A DNA stretch of 21,244 nucleotides from SAR324 cluster bacterium (GTDB lineage Bacteria; SAR324; XYD2-FULL-50-16). The stretch spans positions 1 through 21,244 of the forward strand of contig NVSR01000120.1 of the NCBI GenBank assembly GCA_002401295.1, read 5' to 3'. The notes beneath the pieces are model-generated. The model saw only the letters and a list, made by a program, of their open reading frames with translations. It did not search any database and was not told where the DNA came from. Within the stretch, counting starts at the first letter, position 1. Every line of letters starts with the position of its first letter. Below are positions 14,959 to 21,244 of the stretch, piece by piece. A program made the translations under genes and the position numbers.

Positions 14959-15771
14959 ATGGTACCAGCCTTCAACAAAGACACCGGTGTTATCGCACTT
15001 TCTATAGCGGGCTGGGACCCCTGTGGTGGTGCCGGCATTCTAGCTGACCACAAAACGTTTCAGGCTCATAATGTCTACGCCTTAGGAGCAATTTCAGCAA
15101 TCACCGTACAGAATACTCAAGCTGTTTTCAGTGTGACTGCTACGGCATCTTCCCTGCTCAAAGAGCAAATTTTACATCTAATGGATGATTTCCCCATTGG
15201 AGCAGTCAAAATAGGTATGTTGGCCGAAGAGTCCAATATACAGGTTGTGATAGACTTAACATCTCAATGGGAAAAAATTCCATTAGTCTTGGATCCGGTT
15301 GTACTCTCCAGCAGTGGCCATGCCTTAGTCAGTCAAGCAGGCCTAGGATTGCTCCGTACCCGGTTGTTGCCCCGGATTTCTGTAATCACACCAAATTTGG
15401 CTGAAGCGGAATGGCTTTCCGGCATTGAGATTCATAGCAAAGCAGACATGGAGAGAGCAGCGAAGCAAATACTGGACCTTGGGGTTCAGAACGTCATCAT
15501 CAAGGGGGGACACCTTACAGGCAATCCAGATGACCTCTTAGCTGGAAGAGAGGGGATGATTTGGTATCCGGGCAAAAGAATTGCCCGGCGCAATACTCAT
15601 GGTACGGGCTGCACCTTCTCATCAGCGCTGACCGCTAACCTCGCTTTAGGGCTAGAAATGACACAAGCAACAAAAAAAGCTAAAGATTATGTGACTTTAA
15701 CCATTCAAGAGGAATTGTGTTTGGGTAAGGGAGATGGGATACCTCATCACTTTGCCCCACATCAATCCTAG
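14959..15771 (+). CDS. thiD: Hydroxymethylpyrimidine/phosphomethylpyrimidine kinase
   Basis: A 270-residue ribokinase-fold enzyme that phosphorylates HMP and then HMP-P to HMP-PP in thiamine biosynthesis or salvage. The signature SIAGWDPCGGAGILAD lies near the N-terminus (family form SIAGSDxSGGAGIQAD). The central part has AVKIGML and LVLDPVVLSSSG. The nucleotide and catalytic segment NTHGTGCTFSSALTANLALG begins at about residue 212, with the catalytic-loop Cys at 218. GAGGAAG lies about five bases before the ATG at 14959, a good ribosome binding site. There is no TPP riboswitch in the 58-base upstream gap and no other thi gene nearby, so it appears to be a stand-alone gene. Length agrees with E. 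coli ThiD (266). Confidence 0.95.
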   Translation: MVPAFNKDTGVIALSIAGWDPCGGAGILADHKTFQAHNVYALGAISAITVQNTQAVFSVTATASSLLKEQILHLMDDFPIGAVKIGMLAEESNIQVVIDLTSQWEKIPLVLDPVVLSSSGHALVSQAGLGLLRTRLLPRISVITPNLAEAEWLSGIEIHSKADMERAAKQILDLGVQNVIIKGGHLTGNPDDLLAGREGMIWYPGKRIARRNTHGTGCTFSSALTANLALGLEMTQATKKAKDYVTLTIQEELCLGKGDGIPHHFAPHQS

Positions 15772-15786
15772 GAGAAGAGGAAGTAC

Positions 15787-16518
15787 TTAGAACCTGAAAA
15801 AACCTGTGATATTAATCATGCCTCCATTAAAATCAAGTTCCAGGTCCTCTCCTGCAGCCTGATTAAAAGGGTCATTGGAGGCTATAACTTTTGAGGTACT
15901 AATCTCTCTCAATTCCATGATCAGCCCTGAGGTTTCGCCCAGAGCAATCTGAACTCCAAAGCTGCGATAGGCCATCAGTCCGCGAAAGCTGGTATTATGA
16001 CTGTTACCATCACTGGTAGTAGAACTGAAGCTGCCATCAAAGAATCCCCAGCCACCTCCAAAAAAAGGCTGGACCGAGTCTTCAAAGGGATCATTAAAGA
16101 AGTAACCTCGGAGATTAACACTCCAATAATTGACTTCCAGGCTCACATCCGGTGCTGTAGTATTATCCATGAGCACCGTCCCCGTGGATTCTGATAAACG
16201 ATAGAACTCAAATCCATAGCTGTAGGCTGACATCAGGTCAACTTTCTTGCCCCCAGGGCGGAAGGGAGACAAACTTTGCCAAGCCACGTTCGTGAAAAAG
16301 GAAGTTGCCGATTTGGCATCTGAAAAGTCACCGTCACCCGTGAATTGTTTAAACACAGAGTCTGAAAACCCCATATTCATTAATCCGGAATGCATCTGCA
16401 TGGTGGATGCGGAGCCAGCCCGGGCTACCCGGTTCTCCGCAAATTGAGCAAATAAAATACTCATAGCCCCAAAATAACAGATCAGGATTAAGCAAATTTT
16501 CTTCATCTGGGGCAACAT
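15787..16518 (-). CDS. Secreted protein, probable outer-membrane beta-barrel of unknown function
   Basis: Not recognised as a named family. The ATG at 16518 (or the TTG just before it) follows a GAGGAG site, giving 243 residues. The N-terminus MKKICLILICYFGAMSILFAQ is a clear signal peptide with cleavage likely after SILFA. The mature part has no membrane helix but many alternating polar/apolar strands, Gly/Phe-rich stretches such as PFFGGGWGFFDGSFSST, and ends in GFFRF. The terminal Phe is the usual recognition signal for BAM-assembled outer-membrane proteins. Length fits a small 8- to 10-strand barrel. It lies 58 bases downstream of lepB on the same strand and its 3' end converges with thiD (15 bases apart). 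The barrel call is inference from composition; a periplasmic beta-sandwich is possible. Confidence 0.7.
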   Translation of the reverse strand: MLPQMKKICLILICYFGAMSILFAQFAENRVARAGSASTMQMHSGLMNMGFSDSVFKQFTGDGDFSDAKSATSFFTNVAWQSLSPFRPGGKKVDLMSAYSYGFEFYRLSESTGTVLMDNTTAPDVSLEVNYWSVNLRGYFFNDPFEDSVQPFFGGGWGFFDGSFSSTTSDGNSHNTSFRGLMAYRSFGVQIALGETSGLIMELREISTSKVIASNDPFNQAAGEDLELDFNGGMINITGFFRF

Positions 16519-16576
16519 CAACGGCTCCTCAACAAAAATAACATCAACAAGTGGGATGGATGGGAAGAGTTGTTTC

Positions 16577-17200
16577 CTAGTGCATTAACTGGCCAATTCG
16601 GTCCAGACGGTAACCATCGAAGATGGACTCTCGCTGGTCATGAGACCAAAAGATGATCTGTCCTTTCCCTTCAACTGTACTTTCATCGACAAACCCCCAG
16701 ACACGACTATCACTGGAATTGCGGCGGTTGTCTCCCATAGCCCAGAGTTTTCCTTCAGGGATTACAATGCGGTCATTGAGTAGGAAGGGAGGCAAATTTT
16801 CATTATAAAAGACATAGGGGGCCTTTTCCTTAACTCCGTTGATGTAAACATCTTCGTCTTTGAACTCAAGCACATCTCCACCGATAGCAACAATGCGCTT
16901 GATGAAGTCCATGTCTGTGTTACGAGGATTAGGGAAAACTACGATATCCCCACGCTCTACCTTCGAGGCAAATAGTCTTTTGCCAGTAAATGGAATTACA
17001 AACCCATAGGAATGTTTATTCACAAAAATATGGTCTCCAATCTCAATGGTATGAATCATTGAACCCGTCGGCACCTTATAAGGCGCATAGAGCCAAGTCC
17101 GAAAAATTCCAGCCACAACCAATGCAAAAATTAGCGCTTCGACCCATTCTCGAACGGTTTTATTCTCAATGTAACGTTCCAGATTAATAATTTTTCTCAT
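16577..17200 (-). CDS. lepB: Signal peptidase I
   Basis: A 207-residue signal peptidase I from the ATG at 17200; a TTG at 17218 would add six residues. A single membrane helix (about 21-38) is followed by the periplasmic catalytic domain. Box B is VPTGSMIHTIEIGDHIFVNK with nucleophile S47. Box D is RGDIVVFP through DFIKRIVAIGGD with general base K101. Box E is MGDNRRNSSDSRVWG. The enzyme removes signal peptides from exported proteins, which in this window would include the beta-barrel protein, the transglycosylase and FliP. It is shorter than E. coli LepB (324) because it has one membrane anchor and a small domain II, as in many other bacteria. It sits between murJ and the beta-barrel gene, all on the minus strand. 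Confidence 0.96.
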   Translation of the reverse strand: MRKIINLERYIENKTVREWVEALIFALVVAGIFRTWLYAPYKVPTGSMIHTIEIGDHIFVNKHSYGFVIPFTGKRLFASKVERGDIVVFPNPRNTDMDFIKRIVAIGGDVLEFKDEDVYINGVKEKAPYVFYNENLPPFLLNDRIVIPEGKLWAMGDNRRNSSDSRVWGFVDESTVEGKGQIIFWSHDQRESIFDGYRLDRIGQLMH

Positions 17201-17218
17201 TCCTGTACCACTTAACAA

Positions 17219-17413
17219 TTTTTATTTCTAAGCATTCGGTGCTTGTGACGGCAAAATTAGCCTCCCTGCTTTCTATCATACAAAGAGTTCAGGGTATTAC
17301 TCTGACCAAAATTTCCCCAGTATAAAGGTGTGATTCGGAAGAGTAAAGGTGAGAAGTGATTTTTCCCGGCATGGGCTTGCTTAGTACCGGGATGGGCTGT
17401 TTTCCATTTTTTT
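17219..17413 (-). other. Intergenic region between murJ and lepB with two direct repeats
   Basis: This stretch separates the murJ stop from lepB. Near its upstream end are two imperfect direct copies of CCGGCATGGGCT (17366-17377 and 17387-17398, one mismatch), with starts 21 bases apart. CCCGG and CCGGG here can also pair as a hairpin, but no T-run follows on the minus strand. A TATGAT on the minus strand (near 17278) could be a -10 for lepB, with no clear -35. Confidence 0.4.
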
Positions 17414-18979
17414 TTAGGCCCTTTTTTTTCGAATCAACCCTTTCATTTCTGAAAGCTCCCGACACCGAAGCAAGCTCGCCAACAGGAAAACCAGGAGTAA
17501 GGAGAAAAGACCTAAAAGAGGCAAGTTAACCCAAACAGACATGCCCAGACTTAAAAGCCATTGTTTGCTGTAAAACAATAAGGGCCATAATAATAAAGCC
17601 AAGAGAAGATTCTTAATCATTGCCGGCTCCAGATAAACCTTCATCACCTTGAATAGCTTCATTTCTTTTAAAAAATAGAGCAACAGAAGGGTTTGGGCTA
17701 TCTGACTGATCGTATTTGCCAGGGCAATACCCAAATGCCCCATGGAGCGAGACAACCCCCAAGCAAACCCCAAATTTATGAGCATGATGATGGCGGAAAT
17801 ATGGACCGTCCTCCGGAAGTTTTTAGCCGCCTGGTAGCTGGTCAGTAAAATACGATTCCAGGAAATAAAAACCAGACCAAGGATATGAAACTTTAAAGCC
17901 CCTGCTGTCATCAAGACAGATCGTTGGTCAAAGTTCCCTCTTAAAAATAAAAAGGTCACAATTTCCTCACTGAGTATTATCGTGATGACAATAACGGGCA
18001 AGGTAATGAAGGCAATCAAAGGAATCACGTTTTTCAGTTGCTGTTCCACCTGCTGATACTGCTGATCAATGAATAAATGGGACAGGCGAGGCAAAATAAC
18101 TGTTGCCAGAGAAACGACAAAGATCCCAATCACCAGCTCCAGGAGACGATTACTGAAGTTGAGAGATGAAAGAGAACCCTCTTCTAAAGTAGTGGCTATC
18201 AGATTACCAATGACAATATTAATTTGATAAATACCAGCACCAAAAATAGCAGGGACCATTAATCGGGCCACTTCCTTTATTTTAGGGTCTTTAAAATTAA
18301 GAGGTCTCCACCAGACAAAACCTATCTTGCGGAGCGAGGGAAACTGAGCAAAGAGTTGCAAACAGCCTCCCAAAAGGACACCAATCGCAAAACCCAAGGC
18401 CGGATTGTCCAGCAAAGGGGCAAAAATCAAGGCACAGCCAATCATACTGATGTTCAGCAAGACCGGCGTCAGGGAGGAAATCCAAAAGACGGAAAAGGAA
18501 TTGAGCATTCCCTGGCAGATGGCGGCTAATGAAATAAAAATAATATAGCCAAACATTAGTTGTGTTAAGAATACCGTCACTTCGAGAGCTTCCCCCTGGA
18601 ATCCGGCGGCAAAGATATATTTTACCAACCAGGGAGCCAACAGAATAAAGAGCAATGCAAAGCAACTTAAGACTAAACTGAGCAGAAAGAAAAAATTCCT
18701 GGAGAAGTCAAAGGCTCGTTGCTCTCCCTCCTTCTTTTGCACTTCACAAAAAATAGGGATAAAGGCGGTGGACATCACTCCTTCCGCCGTCAGACGGCGA
18801 AACAGATTGGGCAGGGCGAAGGCCAGGGTAAAAGCATCACTATAAAAACTGGTACCCAGCAAGGAAGCTCGCACGACTTCTCGCAATAAGCCCATCACTC
18901 GGCTCAGCATGGTGATCAGGCTGATGATACCAACAGATTTGGCAAAGCTTCGTTTTTCTTTTGTCGGGGATTGGCTCAT
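17414..18979 (-). CDS. murJ: Lipid II flippase MurJ (MviN)
   Basis: A 521-residue polytopic protein of the MOP superfamily that moves lipid II across the inner membrane for peptidoglycan synthesis. I start it at the ATG at 18979 (MSQSPTKEKRSF), which gives the usual length; a TTG at 19024 would add 15 residues. Family hallmarks are the N-terminal MLSRVMGLLREVVRASLLG with conserved arginines, DAFTLAFALPNLFRRLTAEG in helix 2, and repeated hydrophobic segments through the whole chain consistent with 14 helices. The C-terminus is short and basic (KGLIRKKRA). It is transcribed toward lepB with a 213-base gap and follows the monooxygenase gene by 171 bases. With the DUF368 protein and the ElyC-like protein, it is the third gene here tied to undecaprenyl-linked intermediates. 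Confidence 0.95.
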   Translation of the reverse strand: MSQSPTKEKRSFAKSVGIISLITMLSRVMGLLREVVRASLLGTSFYSDAFTLAFALPNLFRRLTAEGVMSTAFIPIFCEVQKKEGEQRAFDFSRNFFFLLSLVLSCFALLFILLAPWLVKYIFAAGFQGEALEVTVFLTQLMFGYIIFISLAAICQGMLNSFSVFWISSLTPVLLNISMIGCALIFAPLLDNPALGFAIGVLLGGCLQLFAQFPSLRKIGFVWWRPLNFKDPKIKEVARLMVPAIFGAGIYQINIVIGNLIATTLEEGSLSSLNFSNRLLELVIGIFVVSLATVILPRLSHLFIDQQYQQVEQQLKNVIPLIAFITLPVIVITIILSEEIVTFLFLRGNFDQRSVLMTAGALKFHILGLVFISWNRILLTSYQAAKNFRRTVHISAIIMLINLGFAWGLSRSMGHLGIALANTISQIAQTLLLLYFLKEMKLFKVMKVYLEPAMIKNLLLALLLWPLLFYSKQWLLSLGMSVWVNLPLLGLFSLLLVFLLASLLRCRELSEMKGLIRKKRA

Positions 18980-19150
18980 TGCTTTTATGGAATGGATCGG
19001 AGGGACTCGTTTGCAGTCACGCAAACATCAGGGATTCTTTTGTTTAACGAGGGGAGAGATAGAAGTCAAAGGGATTTGAAGACTATGTTTTCAATCCCTT
19101 ATTCAATCTGAAAAGTGAAGCCATGCCTCATGGGGTAAGAGTTTAAAATT

Positions 19151-20377
19151 CTAAGGCGACTTTGATGGAATGCAGGCAGGTAAACCTGCTCCCCAAAAGC
19201 GAGCCATGCCTTTCACTATTTCATCGTAGTTGGCGTTTCTAGCCTCTCCGTTTCGCTGTTCAATACTCTCTTGGTTTTGATTGAAAAGACTCTGGGCAAA
19301 TTGCCTTGCCGCTAAGGTAATTTCACTGGTTTTTTGGTACCGTCGCTGGGTAAAGGATTCAAATAAAGCTGGTATTGCAGCAAGATTATTTTCAGGCTTG
19401 AATTCTTGTAGCAATTGTCCCAAATGCCAAGCATCTTCAATACCCTGGCAAGCTCCCTGACTTGAAGTGGGCAACGGGGCATGCGCGCAGTCACCAAGTA
19501 ACAAGAGTGTATTTCTGAACCAAGTCTTTGAGGGCTGATGATCATGCAAATAGATCTCCTTGATGCTCTCCACCTGACTATGACTGATAACCTGTTGAAT
19601 AGGCTCAGGCCAATGGGAAAATTGCTTCAGCAATCTCTTTTTAAGTATAGCCCCATCTTTTTCTATGTTGCCCAGAGGCATGCTTGCCGCACCTGCCCAA
19701 TAGATCTGACGAGTAGAAATAGGCACCAGACCGAAACGTTCGCCCTTCCCCCAGAAATCGCATATTTTCAAAGAATCCTTATTCTGATCCATCAGTTTTG
19801 CATCCGATTCCGCCAGTGTTGTAATACCTATCCAGTTTACAAAGCCTTGGTACTTCGCTTGATTTTCACCTAATACATACAACCGAGCTTTAGAGTTCAT
19901 CCTGCCATCCGCAGCAATCGTGAGTTTGGGCTCTATTGAGCTCCCATTAGAGAATTGAATCAGGGTTCCTTGCTTGCCCAGCTCAATAATGGCTTCCACC
20001 TGATGATTGAAGTGAATTTTTACACCTAATGATTCAACCTTATCCGCCAACACGTTCATGAGATCTCGGCGTAGTATGGAAAAACTGGCATCCCCCATAT
20101 ACGCATCCAGTTTCCTGATATCCAATGTCCCCAAAACTTGCCCCTGATTATCCAAACGCTGCATGAATTGAATCTTGCCTGCATGTGCGGCAATTTGATC
20201 CAATAACCCCATTTCCCGCAAAACAAAAGACGCGTTGGGCCAGCAAACAATGCCTGCTCCTAACTGACTGATGTTGGATTGGCGCTCGTAAACCGTAACA
20301 TCATAACCTTGTTGCTTGAGGATAATTGCACTGGATAAACCAGTAACACCTGCTCCCAAAATACTTATATTCATCAT
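19151..20377 (-). CDS. FAD-dependent monooxygenase (PHBH/UbiH-like group A flavoprotein)
   Basis: A 408-residue flavoprotein of the aromatic-ring hydroxylase type. The N-terminal dinucleotide fold has GAGVTG at 8-13 with E31 at the end of strand 2, for FAD ribose binding. The DG motif is at D157-G158 (AADGRMNSKAR), and the second FAD motif is LLGDCAHAPLPTSSQGACQG with G295-D296. Such enzymes use NAD(P)H and O2 to hydroxylate aromatic or related substrates; salicylate hydroxylase and HpxO are relatives of similar length. The substrate cannot be read from the sequence. Two ATGs (20377 and 20374) begin the gene; an upstream short frame ends with a TGA overlapping the first. A MarR-family regulator lies upstream on the same strand, and operator-like repeats lie in between, suggesting induction by a small aromatic ligand. 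Confidence 0.88.
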   Translation of the reverse strand: MMNISILGAGVTGLSSAIILKQQGYDVTVYERQSNISQLGAGIVCWPNASFVLREMGLLDQIAAHAGKIQFMQRLDNQGQVLGTLDIRKLDAYMGDASFSILRRDLMNVLADKVESLGVKIHFNHQVEAIIELGKQGTLIQFSNGSSIEPKLTIAADGRMNSKARLYVLGENQAKYQGFVNWIGITTLAESDAKLMDQNKDSLKICDFWGKGERFGLVPISTRQIYWAGAASMPLGNIEKDGAILKKRLLKQFSHWPEPIQQVISHSQVESIKEIYLHDHQPSKTWFRNTLLLLGDCAHAPLPTSSQGACQGIEDAWHLGQLLQEFKPENNLAAIPALFESFTQRRYQKTSEITLAARQFAQSLFNQNQESIEQRNGEARNANYDEIVKGMARFWGAGLPACIPSKSP

Positions 20378-20502
20378 ATTTCTTTTTTTGCTCTGCTAGT
20401 TGTTTTTTTGGGGGTGAATGCCAAATGGCTATGACGGGGAATCCCCACCTCTGATTCCCCTACTCCTGTGTGGAAATAGTGCTTTTCTGGTACACGGAGA
20501 TA

Positions 20503-20533
20503 ATATGTTGTGAGAATATATTCCATGACATAT
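20503..20533 (-). promoter_or_regulatory. Operator-like inverted repeat A, upstream of the monooxygenase
   Basis: On the minus strand the half-sites ATATGTCATGG and TCACAACATAT form an imperfect inverted repeat. It aligns with site B over about 34 bases with only a few differences, and with the promoter-overlapping site C over TTTATA, TCATGGAA and ATATATT. A TATATT at 20520-20515 falls in the same place as the -10 proposed at site C, so this may be the regulated monooxygenase promoter, with a leader of about 130 bases. The -35 here is poor. Confidence 0.6.
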
Positions 20534-20685
20534 AAATATTTAAACTTTTCAAACATCTTTGTAATTTTCCACTTAAGGGACTTAGAAAAAATCATCCTCC
20601 CACAAGTAGGTCAGACTAAGGATCGAAGCGACGAGTCCGACATTTTAAATCAGCGCTACCGTTTTTTTGATACCATTCTTTAGCT

Positions 20686-20724
20686 TTTTATATGTCATGA
20701 GAAAATAATCCATGACATATAAAA
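20686..20724 (-). promoter_or_regulatory. Operator-like perfect inverted repeat B, just after the marR-type gene
   Basis: Two 14-base arms, TTTTATATGTCATG (20686-20699) and its exact reverse complement (20711-20724), flank an 11-base spacer. Arm centres are about 25 bases apart. The arms share the TATGTCATG core with site A. The stem is AT-rich and not followed by a T-run on the minus strand, so an operator is more likely than an intrinsic terminator, although it could also fold in RNA. Confidence 0.65.
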
Positions 20725-20737
20725 GATTAAAAAAAAG

Positions 20738-21166
20738 CTATTTGCGGATTTTTTCCATTAAATGCTCCAGTTGTGCCAGTTCGTCTGCATCCAGATGGCA
20801 GAGGACATTCAACCCTTCGTCCATGGACTTTCGACCTTGAGCCATAATCTCAATGCCAGCAGGCAGGATGTGAATATGCACTACACGCTGATCTTCACTG
20901 CTGCGTACTTTCTCGATGTACTGCTTTTCCATCAGTTTATTCAACAGGCGTGATACGTTCGACATGGGGTCCAACATCCGTTCACGAATAGTATTCACTG
21001 TCGCAGTATGGCTTGGCTGATCATAAACAATGGCCAAGATTTTCAGTTGCTGCAAACTAAGCTTATAGGGTGCGAGCAAATCAGCGATTTTTCCCTGCAA
21101 CCAATTGGCAGTATGCAGAAAGCTGATGATGGCCTGTTTATTTTGTGCTTGTGTTTTTTGTTTCAT
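20738..21166 (-). CDS. MarR-family transcriptional regulator
   Basis: A 142-residue regulator when started at the ATG at 21166; an ATG at 21187 in the same frame adds seven residues but lies inside the proposed promoter. MarR proteins are dimeric winged-helix repressors released by small, often phenolic, ligands. The helix-turn-helix and wing are visible: SLQQLKILAIVYDQ, then TVNTIRERMLDPMSNVSRLLNKL as the recognition region, and VRSSEDQRVVHIHILPAGIE, the family's DxR wing. N- and C-terminal helices for dimerisation flank it, ending LEHLMEKIRK. The FAD monooxygenase downstream is the likely target, and the related operator-like sites at its own promoter suggest autorepression. Regulator identity is firm; target and ligand are inferred. 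Confidence 0.9.
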   Translation of the reverse strand: MKQKTQAQNKQAIISFLHTANWLQGKIADLLAPYKLSLQQLKILAIVYDQPSHTATVNTIRERMLDPMSNVSRLLNKLMEKQYIEKVRSSEDQRVVHIHILPAGIEIMAQGRKSMDEGLNVLCHLDADELAQLEHLMEKIRK

Positions 21167-21202
21167 AGCTGGAAATATATGTTCCATGAACTATAAAGTC
21201 AA
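21164..21202 (-). promoter_or_regulatory. marR-type gene promoter with overlapping operator-like site C
   Basis: On the minus strand TTGACT (21202-21197), a 17-base spacer and TATATT (21179-21174) form a good sigma-70-type promoter. The spacer holds TTTATAGTTCATGGAA, which matches sites A and B. TGGAA and TTCCA form a small inverted repeat spanning the -10. A start point about seven bases after the -10 would be at or next to the ATG at 21166, implying a leaderless or nearly leaderless transcript. A bound regulator here would block RNA polymerase. Confidence 0.6.
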
Positions 21203-21244
21203 GGAGTGTTGTTTGATTGTCTTAACTCTCTCCACCCAAAAAGA

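Larger units (their letters stand above)
20378..20737 (-). promoter_or_regulatory. Long leader/regulatory region between marR-type gene and monooxygenase
   Basis: These 360 bases hold no convincing gene. They contain two operator-like inverted repeats (20503-20533 and 20686-20724). A hairpin GGGGAAT/ATTCCCC at 20436-20442 and 20454-20460 lies in what would be the monooxygenase 5' leader. A second imperfect stem, on the minus strand GTCGGACT/AGTCTGAC, has arms at 20641-20634 and 20617-20610. An in-frame short ORF (20595 down to 20374) overlaps the monooxygenase start as ATGA, but its codons look unconstrained and it crosses the operator. Confidence 0.6.

Noticed and set aside
19538..19873. 111-codon plus-strand frame opposite the monooxygenase
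   Set aside because: Antisense to a gene with intact FAD motifs; no family resemblance.
20686..20724. Perfect inverted repeat read as an intrinsic terminator of the marR-type gene or as an insertion-sequence end
   Set aside because: The stem is AT-rich without a following T-run, there is no transposase nearby, and the same core recurs in two promoter-like positions, which fits an operator better.

Overview
The window looks like chromosomal sequence from a Gram-negative, flagellated bacterium. The evidence is a set of envelope genes typical of diderms: an MltD-type lytic transglycosylase, type II secretion genes, an ElyC/YdcF-type protein, a predicted outer-membrane beta-barrel, MurJ and LepB. 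It also carries flagellar export genes and an Isc-type ferredoxin. GC content is moderate and many genes lack a clear Shine-Dalgarno sequence. A deltaproteobacterium-like lineage (for example SAR324-like) would fit this mix, but that placement is only an inference. No rRNA, tRNA, CRISPR array, transposase or phage gene was recognised.

Layout. The left edge (1-342, minus) is the start of gatB. Facing away from it is a DUF368 membrane protein (619-1611), a family linked to undecaprenyl-phosphate recycling. Next come an MltD-like LysM transglycosylase with a 60-bp tandem repeat in its linker (1899-3965) and three overlapping minor pseudopilin genes of GspH, GspI and GspJ type (4092-5395). These converge on an isolated fliP-fliQ pair (5409-6462, minus). 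A long Wzy/WaaL-type O-antigen ligase/polymerase with a TPR-like and basic coiled-coil tail follows (6678-9092, minus). From 9362 to 13697 there is a plus-strand cluster: a DEDDh exonuclease with an N-terminal winged-helix-like segment, the T2SS ATPase gspE overlapping it, and a membrane protein carrying a degenerate class III nucleotidyl cyclase domain.

The second half holds an Isc-type ferredoxin and an ElyC/YdcF-like gene in tandem (13706-14900, minus), thiD divergent from them (14959-15771), a secreted beta-barrel-like orphan (15787-16518, minus), lepB (16577-17200, minus) and murJ (17414-18979, minus). The right end is a FAD-dependent monooxygenase (19151-20377, minus) with a MarR-family regulator upstream (20738-21166, minus).

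How the genes work together. Most of the window concerns the envelope: lipid carrier recycling (DUF368), lipid II flipping (murJ), envelope maintenance (elyC-like), glycan polymer ligation, peptidoglycan cleavage (mltD), protein export (lepB, T2SS) and flagellar export (fliPQ). The MarR-monooxygenase end looks like an accessory inducible module. Three closely related operator-like sequences (20503-20533, 20686-20724 and 21164-21197) lie in the marR promoter, just after marR, and upstream of the monooxygenase, which suggests an autoregulated two-gene circuit. The most unusual items are this operator family, the inactive-looking cyclase encoded beside gspE, and the exonuclease fusion coupled to gspE.
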